DNA of 49,592 bases from Pseudomonas brassicae (GCF_010671725.1 NZ_JAAHBU010000152.1:1-49592), one strand, 5' to 3'; counted from the stretch's first letter, positions 17,102-30,029 are shown. A program made the numbers and translations. The notes: generated from the letters alone by a model not told the origin.

Positions 17102-19030
17102 TTACTGGTCGTCGAAATACCGCTCATGCCAATCCACCAGCGGCTGCGGCGAATTGAGCTTCTGCCCGTAGATCACCGAGTACGACAGTACGTTCTGCAC
17201 ATACTGGCGGGTTTCGTCGAACGGGATCGACTCCACCCACACGTCAAAGCTCAGGTGGTCGGCACCGCGCAGCCACTGGCGTACGCGCCCAGGGCCGGCG
17301 TTGTACGCCGCTGAAGCCAGCACCCGGTTGCCATTGAACTGCCCGTGTACCTGGCTCAGGTACGCCGCACCCAGCTGGATGTTCTTGTCCGGGTTCAGTA
17401 CCTGCGCCGGCGAGGCCAGCGGTATGTTGAACTTGCGCGCGGTCTCCTTGGCCGTGGCCGGCATCAGTTGCATCAGGCCACTGGCGCCCACATGGGAGCG
17501 CGCGTCGTCCATGAAGGCGCTTTCCTGGCGAGTGATCGCGAACACCCAGCTCGAATGCAGGCCGCGCACCTTGGCTTCACGCACCAGTGTGTCGCGGTGG
17601 GCCATCGGGAAACGGATGTCCAGGTCGTCCCAGTACTGCGCCTGGCTGATGGTGCGAATGGCCGGGAAGTACCAGCGCATTTCGTAGGCCAGGCGGGCCT
17701 GGGCAACCATTTCGTCACGGTTGAAATGACGGCTGACGTGATACCACTCACGGCGCCCGTCGACGATCTGGCCGCGCGCATGGAACTCCAGTGCACGGCG
17801 CACGCCTGGGGTATTGCGCACCTTGTTGATCAACTGCTGGCTGAGCACCAGTGGCCGGTTGTTGAGCTGGTATGGCGTTTGCGCCCGGTCGGCGGCGAGG
17901 AAGCCGTAGAAATCACGCTCGCGCGCTACGGTCTTGTACAGCAGCGGAATCTGCGGGTTCTTCGGCTGTGCCAGTTCCAGGCTGCGCGCCTGCCAGTAGC
18001 GCCAGCGGTTGGTACTGGCCAGGTCTTGCGGCAGGCGTTTGGTCAGCTCGTAGGCGTCTTCCCAGCGTGCCAGGCGCAACAGCAGGCGCAGGCGCCACTC
18101 GGTGACGGTGTTGTCACGCAGTTCGGGGTCATATTTGCTCATCAGCGGCAGCGCCCGCGGGTCATAGCGGCGCGCCAGGGTCAGGCCGATCTCGCGTGCA
18201 ATCGCGACTTTCTCGTCACGCGAGAAATGCATGCGGTTGGCGTAGTCGTCCAGCAGCGCCATGGCCCGCTCCGGGTCTTGCCGGGCCAGGCGGCGCAGGC
18301 CCAGGCTGACCACGTCGGACATCGCTTCGTCGGCCGGGGTGAAGCGTGACGGGTTGTTCAGCAGTTCCGGCTTTTGCGCCACGTCGAGCAGCAGTCGACC
18401 CTGGGCACCCAGGGTGCTCAGGCCCTTGACCAGGGTATTGGCCAGCGCGTAGTTGCGCGCTTGCGCCGCCAGCTTGGCCCGCTCCCAGCGCTTTTGCTCG
18501 GTCAGCTGGCCCTCGGCGGCCCAGCGGTCGAACAGCGCATCGCAGGCCGCCGGCTGCGACTTGCCGACCAGCCAGAGTTTTTCTGCGCTGGCATAACCTT
18601 CTGCGCGCAGGTTGTGGCTGAGCTGGTACTGGCCGTTGAGGCAGTCGAGCTCGGTGAAATTCAGTTTCGCGTCGTAGTACTTGACGAAGGGTTGCCAGTC
18701 ACCGCGTTCGGCCAGCCAGCGCAACCAGCGCAGCTTCATCCAGTTGGCCTGGGGCAGGTCGCCGTGCTCGGCAAGAAACGTCTCGATTTCGGCGTTGCTT
18801 GCACTCTTGAGACGTGCGGTCAGTTCGTCGTACGCCAGGTAGGGCTCCAGCGGGTAATCGCGCAGGGCCTGTTCATAGCGCCGGTACGGGCCGCTGTCGC
18901 CTTTGGCCAGGGCGCGCTTGGCTTCATCATAGAACTGGCGTTGCTGCACCAGGTCGGCGGCGTGAGCAGTACCGGCCGCCGAGGCGGAAAAAAGCAGACA
19001 GGATACGAGGCTGAGCAGGCTGCGGCGCAT
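17102..19030 (-). CDS. slt: Soluble lytic murein transglycosylase
   Basis: 642 residues with a cleavable signal peptide (hydrophobic stretch then ASAAGTAHA, cut about residue 24). A long alpha-helical superhelical U/L region fills most of the protein, and a C-terminal lysozyme-like SLT domain is present: ITRQESAFMDDARSHVGASG with the catalytic Glu, LMQLMPATAKETARKF and AAYNAGPGRVRQWL. It cleaves peptidoglycan glycan strands to 1,6-anhydromuramyl products in the periplasm, feeding the recycling pathway that also uses NagZ. The ATG at 19030 (GGAAG upstream) is preferred over an in-frame ATG eight codons earlier because the Arg-Arg signal peptide begins there. It is divergent from uup. Confidence 0.95.
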   Translation of the reverse strand: MRRSLLSLVSCLLFSASAAGTAHAADLVQQRQFYDEAKRALAKGDSGPYRRYEQALRDYPLEPYLAYDELTARLKSASNAEIETFLAEHGDLPQANWMKLRWLRWLAERGDWQPFVKYYDAKLNFTELDCLNGQYQLSHNLRAEGYASAEKLWLVGKSQPAACDALFDRWAAEGQLTEQKRWERAKLAAQARNYALANTLVKGLSTLGAQGRLLLDVAQKPELLNNPSRFTPADEAMSDVVSLGLRRLARQDPERAMALLDDYANRMHFSRDEKVAIAREIGLTLARRYDPRALPLMSKYDPELRDNTVTEWRLRLLLRLARWEDAYELTKRLPQDLASTNRWRYWQARSLELAQPKNPQIPLLYKTVARERDFYGFLAADRAQTPYQLNNRPLVLSQQLINKVRNTPGVRRALEFHARGQIVDGRREWYHVSRHFNRDEMVAQARLAYEMRWYFPAIRTISQAQYWDDLDIRFPMAHRDTLVREAKVRGLHSSWVFAITRQESAFMDDARSHVGASGLMQLMPATAKETARKFNIPLASPAQVLNPDKNIQLGAAYLSQVHGQFNGNRVLASAAYNAGPGRVRQWLRGADHLSFDVWVESIPFDETRQYVQNVLSYSVIYGQKLNSPQPLVDWHERYFDDQ

Positions 19031-19240
19031 GATACTTCCGGACAGTTTGAACAAGAACGAGTGTCGGCAGCGCCAGCACTGGTGGGATCACGGGCTTAAG
19101 CTTAGCCGGTTGCCGGGGGCGGAAGAAAGCATTGTGCTTGTATTGGCGTGTAAAGAAGACCGCGGGCGGCGACGCGACCATGCGTAATGTGAAGCAGGCC
19201 CAACTCAGGTAGAATGCGCCCCCGGTTTTTGGAGAAGATC

Positions 19241-21157
19241 ATGACCCTGCTCAAATTAAGCGATGTGTCCCTTGCGTTCGGCGCCATGCCGTTGCTGGAC
19301 AAGGTGTCCTGGCAGATCGCCCGTGGTGAGCGGGTCTGCATCATCGGCCGCAACGGCACAGGCAAGTCGAGCATGCTGCGCCTGGTCAAGGGCGACCAGA
19401 AGCCCGATGAAGGCGATGTATGGCGCGCCCCAGGGCTCAAGATCGGCGAGTTGCCGCAGGAACTGCCGGTGGCTGACGGGCGGACCGTGTTCGACGTGGT
19501 GGCCGAAGGCCTGGACGGCGTCGGGGCGCTGCTCGCCGAATACCATCACCTGAGCCAGAACATCCACACCGATGCCGACCTGGAAAAGCTCATGCACGTG
19601 CAGAGCGATCTGGAGGCGCGTGACGGCTGGCGCCTGCAGCAACTGGTCGACAGTACCCTGAGCCGCCTGCAACTGCCGGCCGACAAGACCCTGGCCGAGC
19701 TGTCCGGTGGCTGGCGTCGCCGCGTGCTGCTGGCCCAGGCGCTGGTGTCAGAGCCCGACCTGCTGCTGCTCGACGAACCGACCAACCACCTGGACATCGG
19801 CGCCATTGCCTGGCTTGAAGATGCCCTCAGCGGTTTTGGCGGCGCCGTGCTGTTCATCACTCACGACCGCTCCTTCCTGCAGAACCTGGCCACACGCATC
19901 CTGGAGCTGGACCGTGGCGGCCTGATCGACTGGAACGGCGACTACGCCAGCTTCCTGGTGCACAAGGAAGCTGCGCTGGCGGCCGAAGAAACCGCCAATG
20001 CACTGTTCGACAAGAAGCTTGCCCAGGAAGAAGTGTGGATTCGCCAGGGCATCAAGGCCCGGCGTACCCGCAACGAAGGCCGTGTACGTGCGCTCAAGGC
20101 GCTGCGCGTCGAGCGTAGCGAGCGCCGCGAGCGCCAGGGCAAGGCCAACATCCTGCTCGATGTCGCGGAAAAATCCGGCAAGCAGGTGATGGTGCTGGAG
20201 AACGTGAGCTTCGCCCACCCGGGTGGCCCGTTCCTGGTCAAGGACTTCTCCATGGTGCTGCAGCGCGAGGACCGCATCGGCCTGCTGGGTGCCAACGGTA
20301 CTGGCAAGACCACGCTGCTCAAGCTGATGCTGGGCGGGCTGGAGCCAAGCGAAGGCAAGGTGGAGGCGGGTACCCGCATCGAAGTCGCGTACTTCGACCA
20401 GTTGCGCCATCAGTTGGACCTGGAAAAAACCGTTATCGAGAACATGGCCGAAGGCCGTGATTTCATCGAGATCGATGGGCAGAACCGCCATGTGCTGAGC
20501 TACCTGGGCGACTTCCTGTTCAGCCCTCAGCGTGCGCGCACGCCGGTCAAGGCACTGTCTGGTGGTGAGCGTGCGCGCCTGCTGCTGGCCAAGCTGTTCA
20601 GCAAGCCGGCCAACCTGCTGGTGCTTGACGAACCGACCAACGACCTGGATGTCGAGACCCTGGAACTGCTCGAAGAAGTGTTGGCTGGCTTCAAGGGCAC
20701 CGTGCTGATGGTCAGCCACGACCGGGCCTTCCTCGACAACGTGGTGACCAGCACCCTGGTGTTCGAAGGTGATGGCAAGGTACGCGAGTACGTTGGTGGT
20801 TATCAGGACTGGATTCGCCAGGGCGGTTCGCCGAAGTTGCTTGGCGTCAGCGAGAGCAAGTCGGGCAAGTCCGAGCTCAACACCGCAGTGGTCGAGGCCG
20901 TGCCGGAGCCGGTAGCCGCGCCAGTGGCGACCGAAGGCAAGAAGAAGCTCAGCTACAAGCTGCAGCGCGAGCTGGAAGCCTTGCCAGGCCAGATCGATGC
21001 CCTGGAGCAGAAGATGGCTGGCGTGCAGGCGCAGATCGCAGATGCTGGCTTCTATCAGCGTCCGATCGATCAGACTTCGGCGGTGCTGGCTAGCCTTGAG
21101 CAGTTGCAGGGTGAGCTGGACACGCTGGTGGAGCGTTGGGCAGAACTGGACAGCTGA
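19241..21157 (+). CDS. uup: ABC-F family ATPase Uup
   Basis: 638-residue soluble protein with two ABC cassettes and no membrane segments. Cassette 1 has GRNGTGKSS, LSGGWRRRVLLAQAL, LLLLDEPTNHLD. Cassette 2 has GANGTGKTT, LSGGERARLLLAKL, LVLDEPTNDLD. The inter-domain linker is charged, and the C-terminal ~75 residues form a predicted coiled coil (KLSYKLQRELEALPGQ onward), the Uup hallmark. ABC-F proteins act at the ribosome E site; Uup is linked to precise excision of transposons and to ribosome or DNA branch-point maintenance. ATG at 19241 has GGAGAAGATC. It is followed by a terminator. Confidence 0.94.
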   Translation: MTLLKLSDVSLAFGAMPLLDKVSWQIARGERVCIIGRNGTGKSSMLRLVKGDQKPDEGDVWRAPGLKIGELPQELPVADGRTVFDVVAEGLDGVGALLAEYHHLSQNIHTDADLEKLMHVQSDLEARDGWRLQQLVDSTLSRLQLPADKTLAELSGGWRRRVLLAQALVSEPDLLLLDEPTNHLDIGAIAWLEDALSGFGGAVLFITHDRSFLQNLATRILELDRGGLIDWNGDYASFLVHKEAALAAEETANALFDKKLAQEEVWIRQGIKARRTRNEGRVRALKALRVERSERRERQGKANILLDVAEKSGKQVMVLENVSFAHPGGPFLVKDFSMVLQREDRIGLLGANGTGKTTLLKLMLGGLEPSEGKVEAGTRIEVAYFDQLRHQLDLEKTVIENMAEGRDFIEIDGQNRHVLSYLGDFLFSPQRARTPVKALSGGERARLLLAKLFSKPANLLVLDEPTNDLDVETLELLEEVLAGFKGTVLMVSHDRAFLDNVVTSTLVFEGDGKVREYVGGYQDWIRQGGSPKLLGVSESKSGKSELNTAVVEAVPEPVAAPVATEGKKKLSYKLQRELEALPGQIDALEQKMAGVQAQIADAGFYQRPIDQTSAVLASLEQLQGELDTLVERWAELDS

Positions 21158-21164
21158 TGCCTGC

Positions 21165-21193
21165 AAGGCCCGCTGTGCACAACAGCGGGCCTT
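21165..21193. terminator. Hairpin between convergent uup and usp
   Basis: 12-bp arms AAGGCCCGCTGT/ACAGCGGGCCTT around a short loop, with GTGGTTTTA after it on the plus strand. It can serve both convergent genes. Confidence 0.75.
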
Positions 21194-21199
21194 GTGGTT

Positions 21200-21643
21200 T
21201 TACTCGGCTTTTTTCTGCAGGCGTACCGCCAGCACATCGCACGGTGCGCCGTGCAGCACGTCATTGGCGGTGGAGCCCAGCAGCAGCGCCAGGCCGTGAC
21301 GGCCATGGCTGCCCACCACGATCAAATCGCACTTCTGGTCCTTGGCCAACTGGTGGATTTCCTGGCGTGGCTGGCCGTAGGTCAGGTGGGAGTCGCCGCG
21401 CACGATATCCGGGTACTTGTTGAACAGCCGGTCCATGCGCTCCTTGGCCTGGTCGAACTGCTGTTGCTGCAATTGCGACAGGTCCATCGGCACGTCGCCG
21501 CCAAAGGCCATGGCCATCGGTTCCACGATATGCACCAGCGAGACCTTGGTGCCGCCAGCGACGGCCAGTTCCTTGGCGCGCTTGATCACCGGGTCGCATT
21601 CTTCGGTCAGGTCGACGGCGACCAGTATGTGTTCGTAGGGCAT
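21200..21643 (-). CDS. Universal stress protein (UspA family)
   Basis: 147 residues, a single Usp domain. The ATP-binding signature G-x2-G-x9-G-S/T is present as GSHGRHGLALLLGSTAND, so the protein probably binds ATP. Start MPYEHILVAVDLTEEC at the ATG at 21643 with AGGAG; a longer frame six codons upstream lacks a better signal. Usp proteins support survival under starvation or anaerobic stress; the particular role is unknown. It is monocistronic on the minus strand and converges on uup. Confidence 0.93.
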   Translation of the reverse strand: MPYEHILVAVDLTEECDPVIKRAKELAVAGGTKVSLVHIVEPMAMAFGGDVPMDLSQLQQQQFDQAKERMDRLFNKYPDIVRGDSHLTYGQPRQEIHQLAKDQKCDLIVVGSHGRHGLALLLGSTANDVLHGAPCDVLAVRLQKKAE

Positions 21644-21751
21644 GAGAGGCTCTCCTGACAATCGCGATAGTTAAAGTATGGTCGGTTTCAGGCTGATCGC
21701 ATCCAGATGGCTAACCAGCTCATTTGCAAAGTGTTTATAGGAATAACAGAT

Positions 21752-22189
21752 ATGACGGTCTGGGTAGTAGTGTCAATCCTTGCGCTGGTGCTCAGCCCCA
21801 TGGTCTGGTTGTTGCCGTCGCGCCGTACCAGTGGGCGCATGGCGCTGCGCCTGGAGGCTCGGCGCATGGGCTTGGCGATGCAACTCAAGGCCCAGACCTG
21901 GCCGCACTGGCTGCCGGAAGAGCCGCCTCACACCTGTGCACAGTTCCATTGCGCGCGGCGTCGCGGGCGCAGCGACAGCTGGAGCTACTTCCAGGTGGCA
22001 GCGGGGGTGTGGCAGAACCAGTGGCAGGAAACCTGTACCGACCAGCGGGTACTGCGCCACTTGGCGCGGCTGCCCGAGAGTGTCTACAAGGTCGAGGCTG
22101 ATGCACAGATGATTGCAGTGTGCTGGGGGGAGAAGGGTGACGCGGCTGTGTTGCAGGATATTGCGCAGTTGCTGAAGGAGCTGGCCTGA
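21752..22189 (+). CDS. Membrane-anchored conserved hypothetical protein
   Basis: 145 residues. One N-terminal TM segment (residues 2-20, VWVVVSILALVLSPMVWLL) is followed by a basic then mixed cytoplasmic domain rich in Trp, His and Arg, with a CAQFHCARRRG patch. Such proteins are conserved near uup/usp in Pseudomonas; I know of no established function. Start ATG at 21752 has ATAGGAAT upstream; an in-frame ATG 15 codons earlier is less well placed. No catalytic motif is visible. Confidence 0.75.
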   Translation: MTVWVVVSILALVLSPMVWLLPSRRTSGRMALRLEARRMGLAMQLKAQTWPHWLPEEPPHTCAQFHCARRRGRSDSWSYFQVAAGVWQNQWQETCTDQRVLRHLARLPESVYKVEADAQMIAVCWGEKGDAAVLQDIAQLLKELA

Positions 22190-22198
22190 GATGAATGC

Positions 22199-22258
22199 CG
22201 AGCCCTGCGCCGGCTACGCCACGCTGGCTGTAGGCGCCGGCCTCGGCGGCGAAGGGCA
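22199..22258. repeat. Degraded REP-like sequence
   Basis: TGTAGGCGCCGGCCTCGGCG and the following GCGAAGGGC resemble the REP consensus with substitutions, next to an imperfect inverse copy. It lies just after the hypothetical gene's stop. Confidence 0.4.
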
Positions 22259-22278
22259 TCAAGCAGATGCAGCAGAAT

Positions 22279-22297
22279 AAAAAAGGCCAGGCAGGCC
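22279..22297 (-). terminator. Minus-strand terminator-like element upstream of fadB
   Basis: On the minus strand GGCC-TGCCT-GGCC is followed by six T. No annotated minus-strand gene ends here. The stem is only four pairs, so function is doubtful. Confidence 0.3.
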
Positions 22298-22471
22298 GGA
22301 ATCTCTTCAGTACGTCCCCAGTGTAGTCGCTCACGTTTATCCCGCCCCGCGCATTCTGCGATTTGTGCACCCATCACCTGCATGAATGTTCATCGATCAC
22401 TGTCATCGTGGTTGGGCGCCCGTGCGCGCAAAATGACCGCAAAGTCGCGTTTTGTCTGTACTTAAGGGTAT

Positions 22472-22500
22472 TTGACAACGGCAGCCATTTCGGTGAATGT
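22472..22500 (+). promoter_or_regulatory. Candidate fadB promoter
   Basis: A consensus -35 TTGACA at 22472-22477 is followed 16 bases later by a poor -10 (TGAATG). A strong -35 with weak -10 suits a regulated promoter. It would give a leader of about 150 bases before fadB. Confidence 0.4.
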
Positions 22501-22514
22501 GTGCGTACCCAAAT

Positions 22515-22528
22515 CAAACGGGCGTATG
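22515..22528. promoter_or_regulatory. Candidate PsrA operator upstream of fadB
   Basis: CAAAC-GGGC-GTATG matches the PsrA motif (G/C)AAAC-N2-4-GTTT(G/C) at nine of ten positions, just downstream of the candidate promoter. PsrA repression of fadBA is known in P. aeruginosa; here it is inferred. A wider dyad CAAACG...CGTTTG spans 22515-22541. Confidence 0.5.
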
Positions 22529-22658
22529 AATTGAGCGTTTGTATGTCAGAAGACGCTTACAGAATCCCGACTATCGCGCTGACGGGTGTGCCTGGTGCAA
22601 GCGTTCGTACCAGCGTTTGGCGTGTACAGTTCAGCTTCCATATCGTGGAGATCAGTTG

Positions 22659-26010
<3,352 letters not shown>

Positions 26011-26028
26011 GCGTTTCGTTGTCGGAAG

Positions 26029-26052
26029 CCGGGGCCCTGTGCCCCGGTTTTT
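26029..26052 (+). terminator. Terminator of fadBA
   Basis: CCGGGGC-CCTGT-GCCCCGG followed by TTTTTG and a second TTTTTT run. Confidence 0.9.
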
Positions 26053-26087
26053 GTTTTTTGCGGATTTTTTTCAAGAGGGTGGGCAGC

Positions 26088-26339
26088 ATGCAGATACAAC
26101 CAGGCGTTTACCGGCATTACAAAGGGCCTGAGTATCGTGTATTCGGCGCCGCACGCCATTCCGAGAGCGAGGAGTGGGTGGTGTTCTACCAGGCTTTGTA
26201 TGGTGATTTCGGCCTGTGGGTTCGGCCCTTCTCGATGTTCACCAGTGCGGTCGAGGTTGACGGCGAGCAGGTGCCGCGCTTTGCTTTGGTCAAGGCCGAA
26301 AGCGAGCTGTTTTCGCGCCCCGATGCACGAGGCGGCTGA
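26088..26339 (+). CDS. DUF1653 domain protein
   Basis: 83-residue protein formed by a single DUF1653 domain: PGVYRHYKGPEYRVFGAARH, then WVVFYQALYGDFGLWVRP and a FTSAVEVDG stretch. This small beta-rich family is widespread; its function is not known. The ATG at 26088 is preceded by AGAGGGTGG. It sits between the fadBA terminator and the topA promoter, so it is probably its own unit. No signal peptide. Confidence 0.88.
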   Translation: MQIQPGVYRHYKGPEYRVFGAARHSESEEWVVFYQALYGDFGLWVRPFSMFTSAVEVDGEQVPRFALVKAESELFSRPDARGG

Positions 26340-26349
26340 ACTTCGGCGC

Positions 26350-26378
26350 TTGACCTCACTCTGTTGCCACTATATATA
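26350..26378 (+). promoter_or_regulatory. Near-consensus sigma70 promoter of topA
   Basis: TTGACC (26350-26355) and TATATA (26373-26378) at the optimal 17-base spacing, about 60 bases before the topA ATG. The AT-only -10 inside GC-rich DNA is conspicuous. Confidence 0.75.
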
Positions 26379-26439
26379 GCGGTGCCACGTCAGGTACCTG
26401 CCGTGTTTTTATTTTCGTTATTCAGGAATTTTCCGATCC

Positions 26440-29046
26440 ATGGGCAAATCGCTGGTCATTGTGGAATCCCCGGCTAAGGCCAAGACCATCAACAAGTACC
26501 TGGGCAACCAGTACGTGGTGAAGTCGAGTATCGGCCATATCCGAGACCTGCCCACCAGCGGTTCCGCCAGCAAGGAGCCTGCTGCCAAGCGCGGCAAGGC
26601 TGCTGCCGGCGAGGCACCCGCGCTGTCGCCGAAAGAAAAGGCACGCAAGCAGTTGGTGGCGCGCATGGGCGTCGACCCGGACCACGGCTGGAAGGCCAAG
26701 TACGAGATCCTTCCGGGCAAGGAAAAGGTCATCGAGGAGTTGCGCCGCCTGGCCAAGGATGCCGACACCATCTATCTCGCAACCGACTTGGACCGCGAGG
26801 GGGAAGCCATTGCCTGGCACCTGCGCGAAGCCATTGGTGGGGATGACAGCCGCTACAAGCGCGTGGTGTTCAACGAAATCACCAAGAAGGCCATCCAGGA
26901 GGCTTTCTCCCAGCCGGGCGAACTGGACATCGACCGGGTCAACGCGCAACAGGCCCGTCGTTTCCTCGACCGGGTGGTGGGCTACATGGTCTCGCCGCTG
27001 CTGTGGCAGAAGATCGCCCGCGGCCTGTCTGCCGGCCGTGTGCAGTCGGTGGCGGTCAAGCTGGTGGTTGAGCGCGAGCGCGAGATCCGTGCCTTCATCC
27101 CCGAAGAGTACTGGGAAGTGCATGCCGACCTGGGCACGGCCAAGGACGCCAAGGTGCGCTTCGAAGTCGCGCGCCACAACGGCGAGGCCTTCAAGCCGCT
27201 GAACGAAGCCCAGGCCATGGCCGCGTTGGAGAAGCTCAAGGCTTCCAGCTACACCATCGCCAAGCGCGAAGACCGTCCGACCAGCAGCAAGCCCTCGGCA
27301 CCGTTCATCACCTCCACCTTGCAGCAGGCTGCGAGCAACCGTCTTGGCTTCGGCGTGAAGAAGACCATGATGATGGCCCAGCGTCTGTACGAAGCGGGCT
27401 ACATCACCTACATGCGTACTGACTCGACCAACCTGTCGGTCGACGCCGTGGAGATGGCCCGCAGCTACATCGAAAGCGAATTCGGCAAGAAGTACCTGCC
27501 CGAAGCGCCGATCGTGTACGGCAGCAAGGAAGGCGCCCAGGAGGCGCACGAAGCGATCCGCCCTTCGGACGTGGCCACGCACCCGACCAAGCTCAGCGGC
27601 ATGGAGCGTGATGCCGAGCGTCTGTACGAGCTGATCTGGCGCCAGTTCCTGGCCTGCCAGATGCCACCGGCGCAGTACCTGTCGACCACCGTCAGCGTGA
27701 CCGCTGGCGAGTACGAGCTGCGCGCCAAGGGCCGTATCCTCAAGTTCGACGGTTATACCCGTGTGCTGGCGCAGCAGAGCAAGCCGGGCGATGACGATGT
27801 ACTGCCAGACATGAACCAGGGTGAAGTGCTCAAGCTGATCAAGCTCGATCCGAGCCAGCACTTCACCAAGCCACCGGCGCGCTTCTCCGAAGCCAGCCTG
27901 GTCAAGGAAATGGAAAAGCGCGGTATCGGTCGCCCGTCGACCTATGCGGCGATCATCTCGACCATCCAGGACCGCGGCTATGTGACCTTGCACAACCGGC
28001 GCTTCTATTCCGAGAAGATGGGCGACATCGTCACCGAGCGTCTCTCCGAGAGCTTCTCCAACCTGATGGACTATGGCTTCACCGCCGGCATGGAAGAGAA
28101 CCTCGATGACGTGGCCCAGGGCGAGCGCGACTGGAAAAACGTGCTGGACGAGTTTTATGGCGACTTCAGCAACAAGCTGAAGCTGGCCGAAGACGCCGAG
28201 AAGGGCATGCGTGCCAACCAGCCGACGCCGACCAGCATCGCGTGCAAGGAATGCGGTCGCCACATGATGATCCGTACCGCCTCCACTGGTGTGTTCCTCG
28301 GTTGCTCGGGTTACAGCCTGCCACCCAAGGAGCGCTGCAAGGCCACTGTGAACCTGGTGCCGGGTGACGAGATTGCCGCCGACGACGAAGGTGAGTCCGA
28401 GTCGCGCGTGCTGCTGGGCAAGCACCGTTGCCCGATCTGCTCGACGGCGATGGACGCCTACCTGCTGGACGAGAAGCACAAGCTGCACATCTGCGGTAAC
28501 AACCCGGACTGCACGGGCTATGAAATCGAAGAGGGCAGCTACCGGATCAAGGGCTACGAAGGCCCGAGCCTGGAATGCGACAAGTGCGGCAGCGAGATGC
28601 AGCTCAAGACCGGCCGTTTCGGCAAGTTCTTCGGCTGTACCAATGCCGAGTGCAAGAACACCCGCAAGCTGCTCAAGAGCGGTGAAGCGGCACCGCCGAA
28701 GATGGATGCGGTGAAGATGCCTGAGCTCAAGTGCGAGAAGGTCAATGACACCTACGTGCTGCGTGATGGTGCTTCGGGCTTGTTCCTGGCCGCCAGCCAG
28801 TTCCCGAAAAACCGCGAAACCCGCGCACCGCTGGTGATGGAGATCGTGCCACACAAGGACGAGATCGATCCGAAGTATCACTTCCTGTGTGATGCGCCGA
28901 AGAAGGACCCTGAAGGTCGCCCGGCGGTGATTCGCTACAGCCGCAAGACCAAGGAGCAGTACGTGCAGACCGAGGTGGACGGCAAGCCGACCGGCTGGAA
29001 AGCGTTCTATGACGGCAAGGCGTGGAAGGTCGAAGACAAGCGCTAA
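26440..29046 (+). CDS. topA: DNA topoisomerase I
   Basis: 868-residue type IA enzyme that relaxes negative supercoils. The TOPRIM domain begins [19 protein letters not shown], with the metal-binding [15 protein letters not shown]. The catalytic Tyr324 is in [14 protein letters not shown]. The strand-passage core is complete ([20 protein letters not shown]). Three C-terminal four-cysteine zinc elements begin CKECGRHMM (closing Cys in FLGCSGY), CPICSTAMD and CDKCGSEMQ, followed by a basic tail. ATG at 26440; the ribosome site is weak (CAGGAAT at long spacing). It is monocistronic with its own promoter and terminator. Confidence 0.97.
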   Translation: MGKSLVIVESPAKAKTINKYLGNQYVVKSSIGHIRDLPTSGSASKEPAAKRGKAAAGEAPALSPKEKARKQLVARMGVDPDHGWKAKYEILPGKEKVIEELRRLAKDADTIYLATDLDREGEAIAWHLREAIGGDDSRYKRVVFNEITKKAIQEAFSQPGELDIDRVNAQQARRFLDRVVGYMVSPLLWQKIARGLSAGRVQSVAVKLVVEREREIRAFIPEEYWEVHADLGTAKDAKVRFEVARHNGEAFKPLNEAQAMAALEKLKASSYTIAKREDRPTSSKPSAPFITSTLQQAASNRLGFGVKKTMMMAQRLYEAGYITYMRTDSTNLSVDAVEMARSYIESEFGKKYLPEAPIVYGSKEGAQEAHEAIRPSDVATHPTKLSGMERDAERLYELIWRQFLACQMPPAQYLSTTVSVTAGEYELRAKGRILKFDGYTRVLAQQSKPGDDDVLPDMNQGEVLKLIKLDPSQHFTKPPARFSEASLVKEMEKRGIGRPSTYAAIISTIQDRGYVTLHNRRFYSEKMGDIVTERLSESFSNLMDYGFTAGMEENLDDVAQGERDWKNVLDEFYGDFSNKLKLAEDAEKGMRANQPTPTSIACKECGRHMMIRTASTGVFLGCSGYSLPPKERCKATVNLVPGDEIAADDEGESESRVLLGKHRCPICSTAMDAYLLDEKHKLHICGNNPDCTGYEIEEGSYRIKGYEGPSLECDKCGSEMQLKTGRFGKFFGCTNAECKNTRKLLKSGEAAPPKMDAVKMPELKCEKVNDTYVLRDGASGLFLAASQFPKNRETRAPLVMEIVPHKDEIDPKYHFLCDAPKKDPEGRPAVIRYSRKTKEQYVQTEVDGKPTGWKAFYDGKAWKVEDKR

Positions 29047-29064
29047 GCGATAGCCCGAGCGCGC

Positions 29065-29109
29065 AAGGCCGTACCCGCAACCGCTGAGGTTGCAGGTATG
29101 GCCTTTTTT
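29065..29109 (+). terminator. topA terminator
   Basis: Long interrupted stem (AAGGCC, TACC, GCAACC pairing with GGTTGC, GGTA, GGCCTT) followed by T6. Confidence 0.85.
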
Positions 29110-29210
29110 GTGCGCGTTTGAAAAAGCCATTGCCGCTATTTTTCTTGCGCCTGCGCAATCCATCGCAGAAACTGATCCACCCGCTGTGCAGTCTTTCGGA
29201 GCGCGCCTCG

Positions 29211-29731
29211 ATGGCCCAGGAACTCTATACCCGCACCAATCAGAAAATCTATTTTGCGGGCCTGGCCCTCGAAGCGCTGGGCAAGGCACAGGAGAGCCGG
29301 GCGATGAATGCCCAGGCGCTGATCCAGGCTGAGCGCGAGTCGGCGCTGTTTCACCTGTACGGTGCCTGCTCGGGTTGTGCCATGAGATTGCAGGTTTCTA
29401 TCGCCTGCCTCAGGCTGGCGCACCGCGTGCCGAACTGCTGTTGACCCGCGAAGCGCTGGCCGCCATCGCCATTCCGGAAATGGCCGAGCTGGTGGAGTTG
29501 GCCGAACAGCCAGAAACCTGGCTGGCGCAATTGCTCAGGGCTTATGCCGATTTGTTCCGACCGCCGGTCGCGGTAAAAGCGCCTAAAGGTGACGTGACGC
29601 AGCCCTTGATTCAGGCCGTGAGCCTGGATGAACCCGAGGTTGCAGCGCTGTCGCGCGATGAGTTGGAAAGCTGGCGGCAAAATCTCAAGGGTCTGACCGT
29701 GCGCTTTCGTGAAGGCCTGAGTGAGTGCTGA
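29211..29731 (+). pseudogene. DUF6586-type conserved protein (frameshifted)
   Basis: Repaired length 173 residues, mostly helical: MAQELYTRTNQKIYFAGLAL, then NAQALIQAERESALFHLYG. After the break it continues with LCHEIAGFYRLPQAG and a C-terminal ELESWRQNLKGLTVRFREGL. It resembles a Pseudomonas family seen beside topA (DUF6586); function unknown. The frame breaks at the CC at 29365-29366. Adding one C turns GACSGCAMRL into GALLGLCHEIAGFY. The ATG at 29211 is the best start; GGAG lies 12 bases upstream. As written the first frame stops at 29444. A base-calling loss is likely. Confidence 0.75.
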
Positions 29732-29780
29732 TCGTGCCAGTGGCTGGTACAATGCCGCCTTTCCTGGAGAACAGTCTTTT

Positions 29781-30017
29781 ATGCCCACGTCCTTTCTTGA
29801 AATTGTCGAGTTGCCTGATGGTCGCATCGAGCTGCGCCGCGCTGAGGACGAGGGTTCGTTGGTAACCCTGGATTTTTCGGAGGACGCCAAGGCGTTCCTG
29901 CAGGGGCAACACGTCGAGGTGGCCAAGGCCATGCTCAGTGTCGGCGTGCAAATGGCTGGCAAGCTGGTGGAAGGCGAGATCGAGCACGAGCATGAGGGCC
30001 CGCGGGTCCTGCACTGA
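29781..30017 (+). CDS. Small conserved hypothetical protein
   Basis: 78-residue acidic protein (SFLEIVELPDGRIELRRAED, later KAFLQGQHVEVAKAMLSVGV, C-terminal EGEIEHEHEGPRVLH). It resembles the small conserved protein found between topA and sulA in Pseudomonas; function unknown. ATG at 29781 has GGAGA at good spacing. The histidine/glutamate-rich tail might bind metal, but that is speculation. It lies 49 bases after the DUF6586 gene on the same strand, probably co-transcribed, and is followed by a hairpin. Confidence 0.78.
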   Translation: MPTSFLEIVELPDGRIELRRAEDEGSLVTLDFSEDAKAFLQGQHVEVAKAMLSVGVQMAGKLVEGEIEHEHEGPRVLH

Positions 30018-30029
30018 TCGTCAACACCC

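Noticed and set aside
26422..29289. 955-codon minus-strand frame opposite topA
   Set aside because: Mirror frame; topA is unmistakable on the plus strand.
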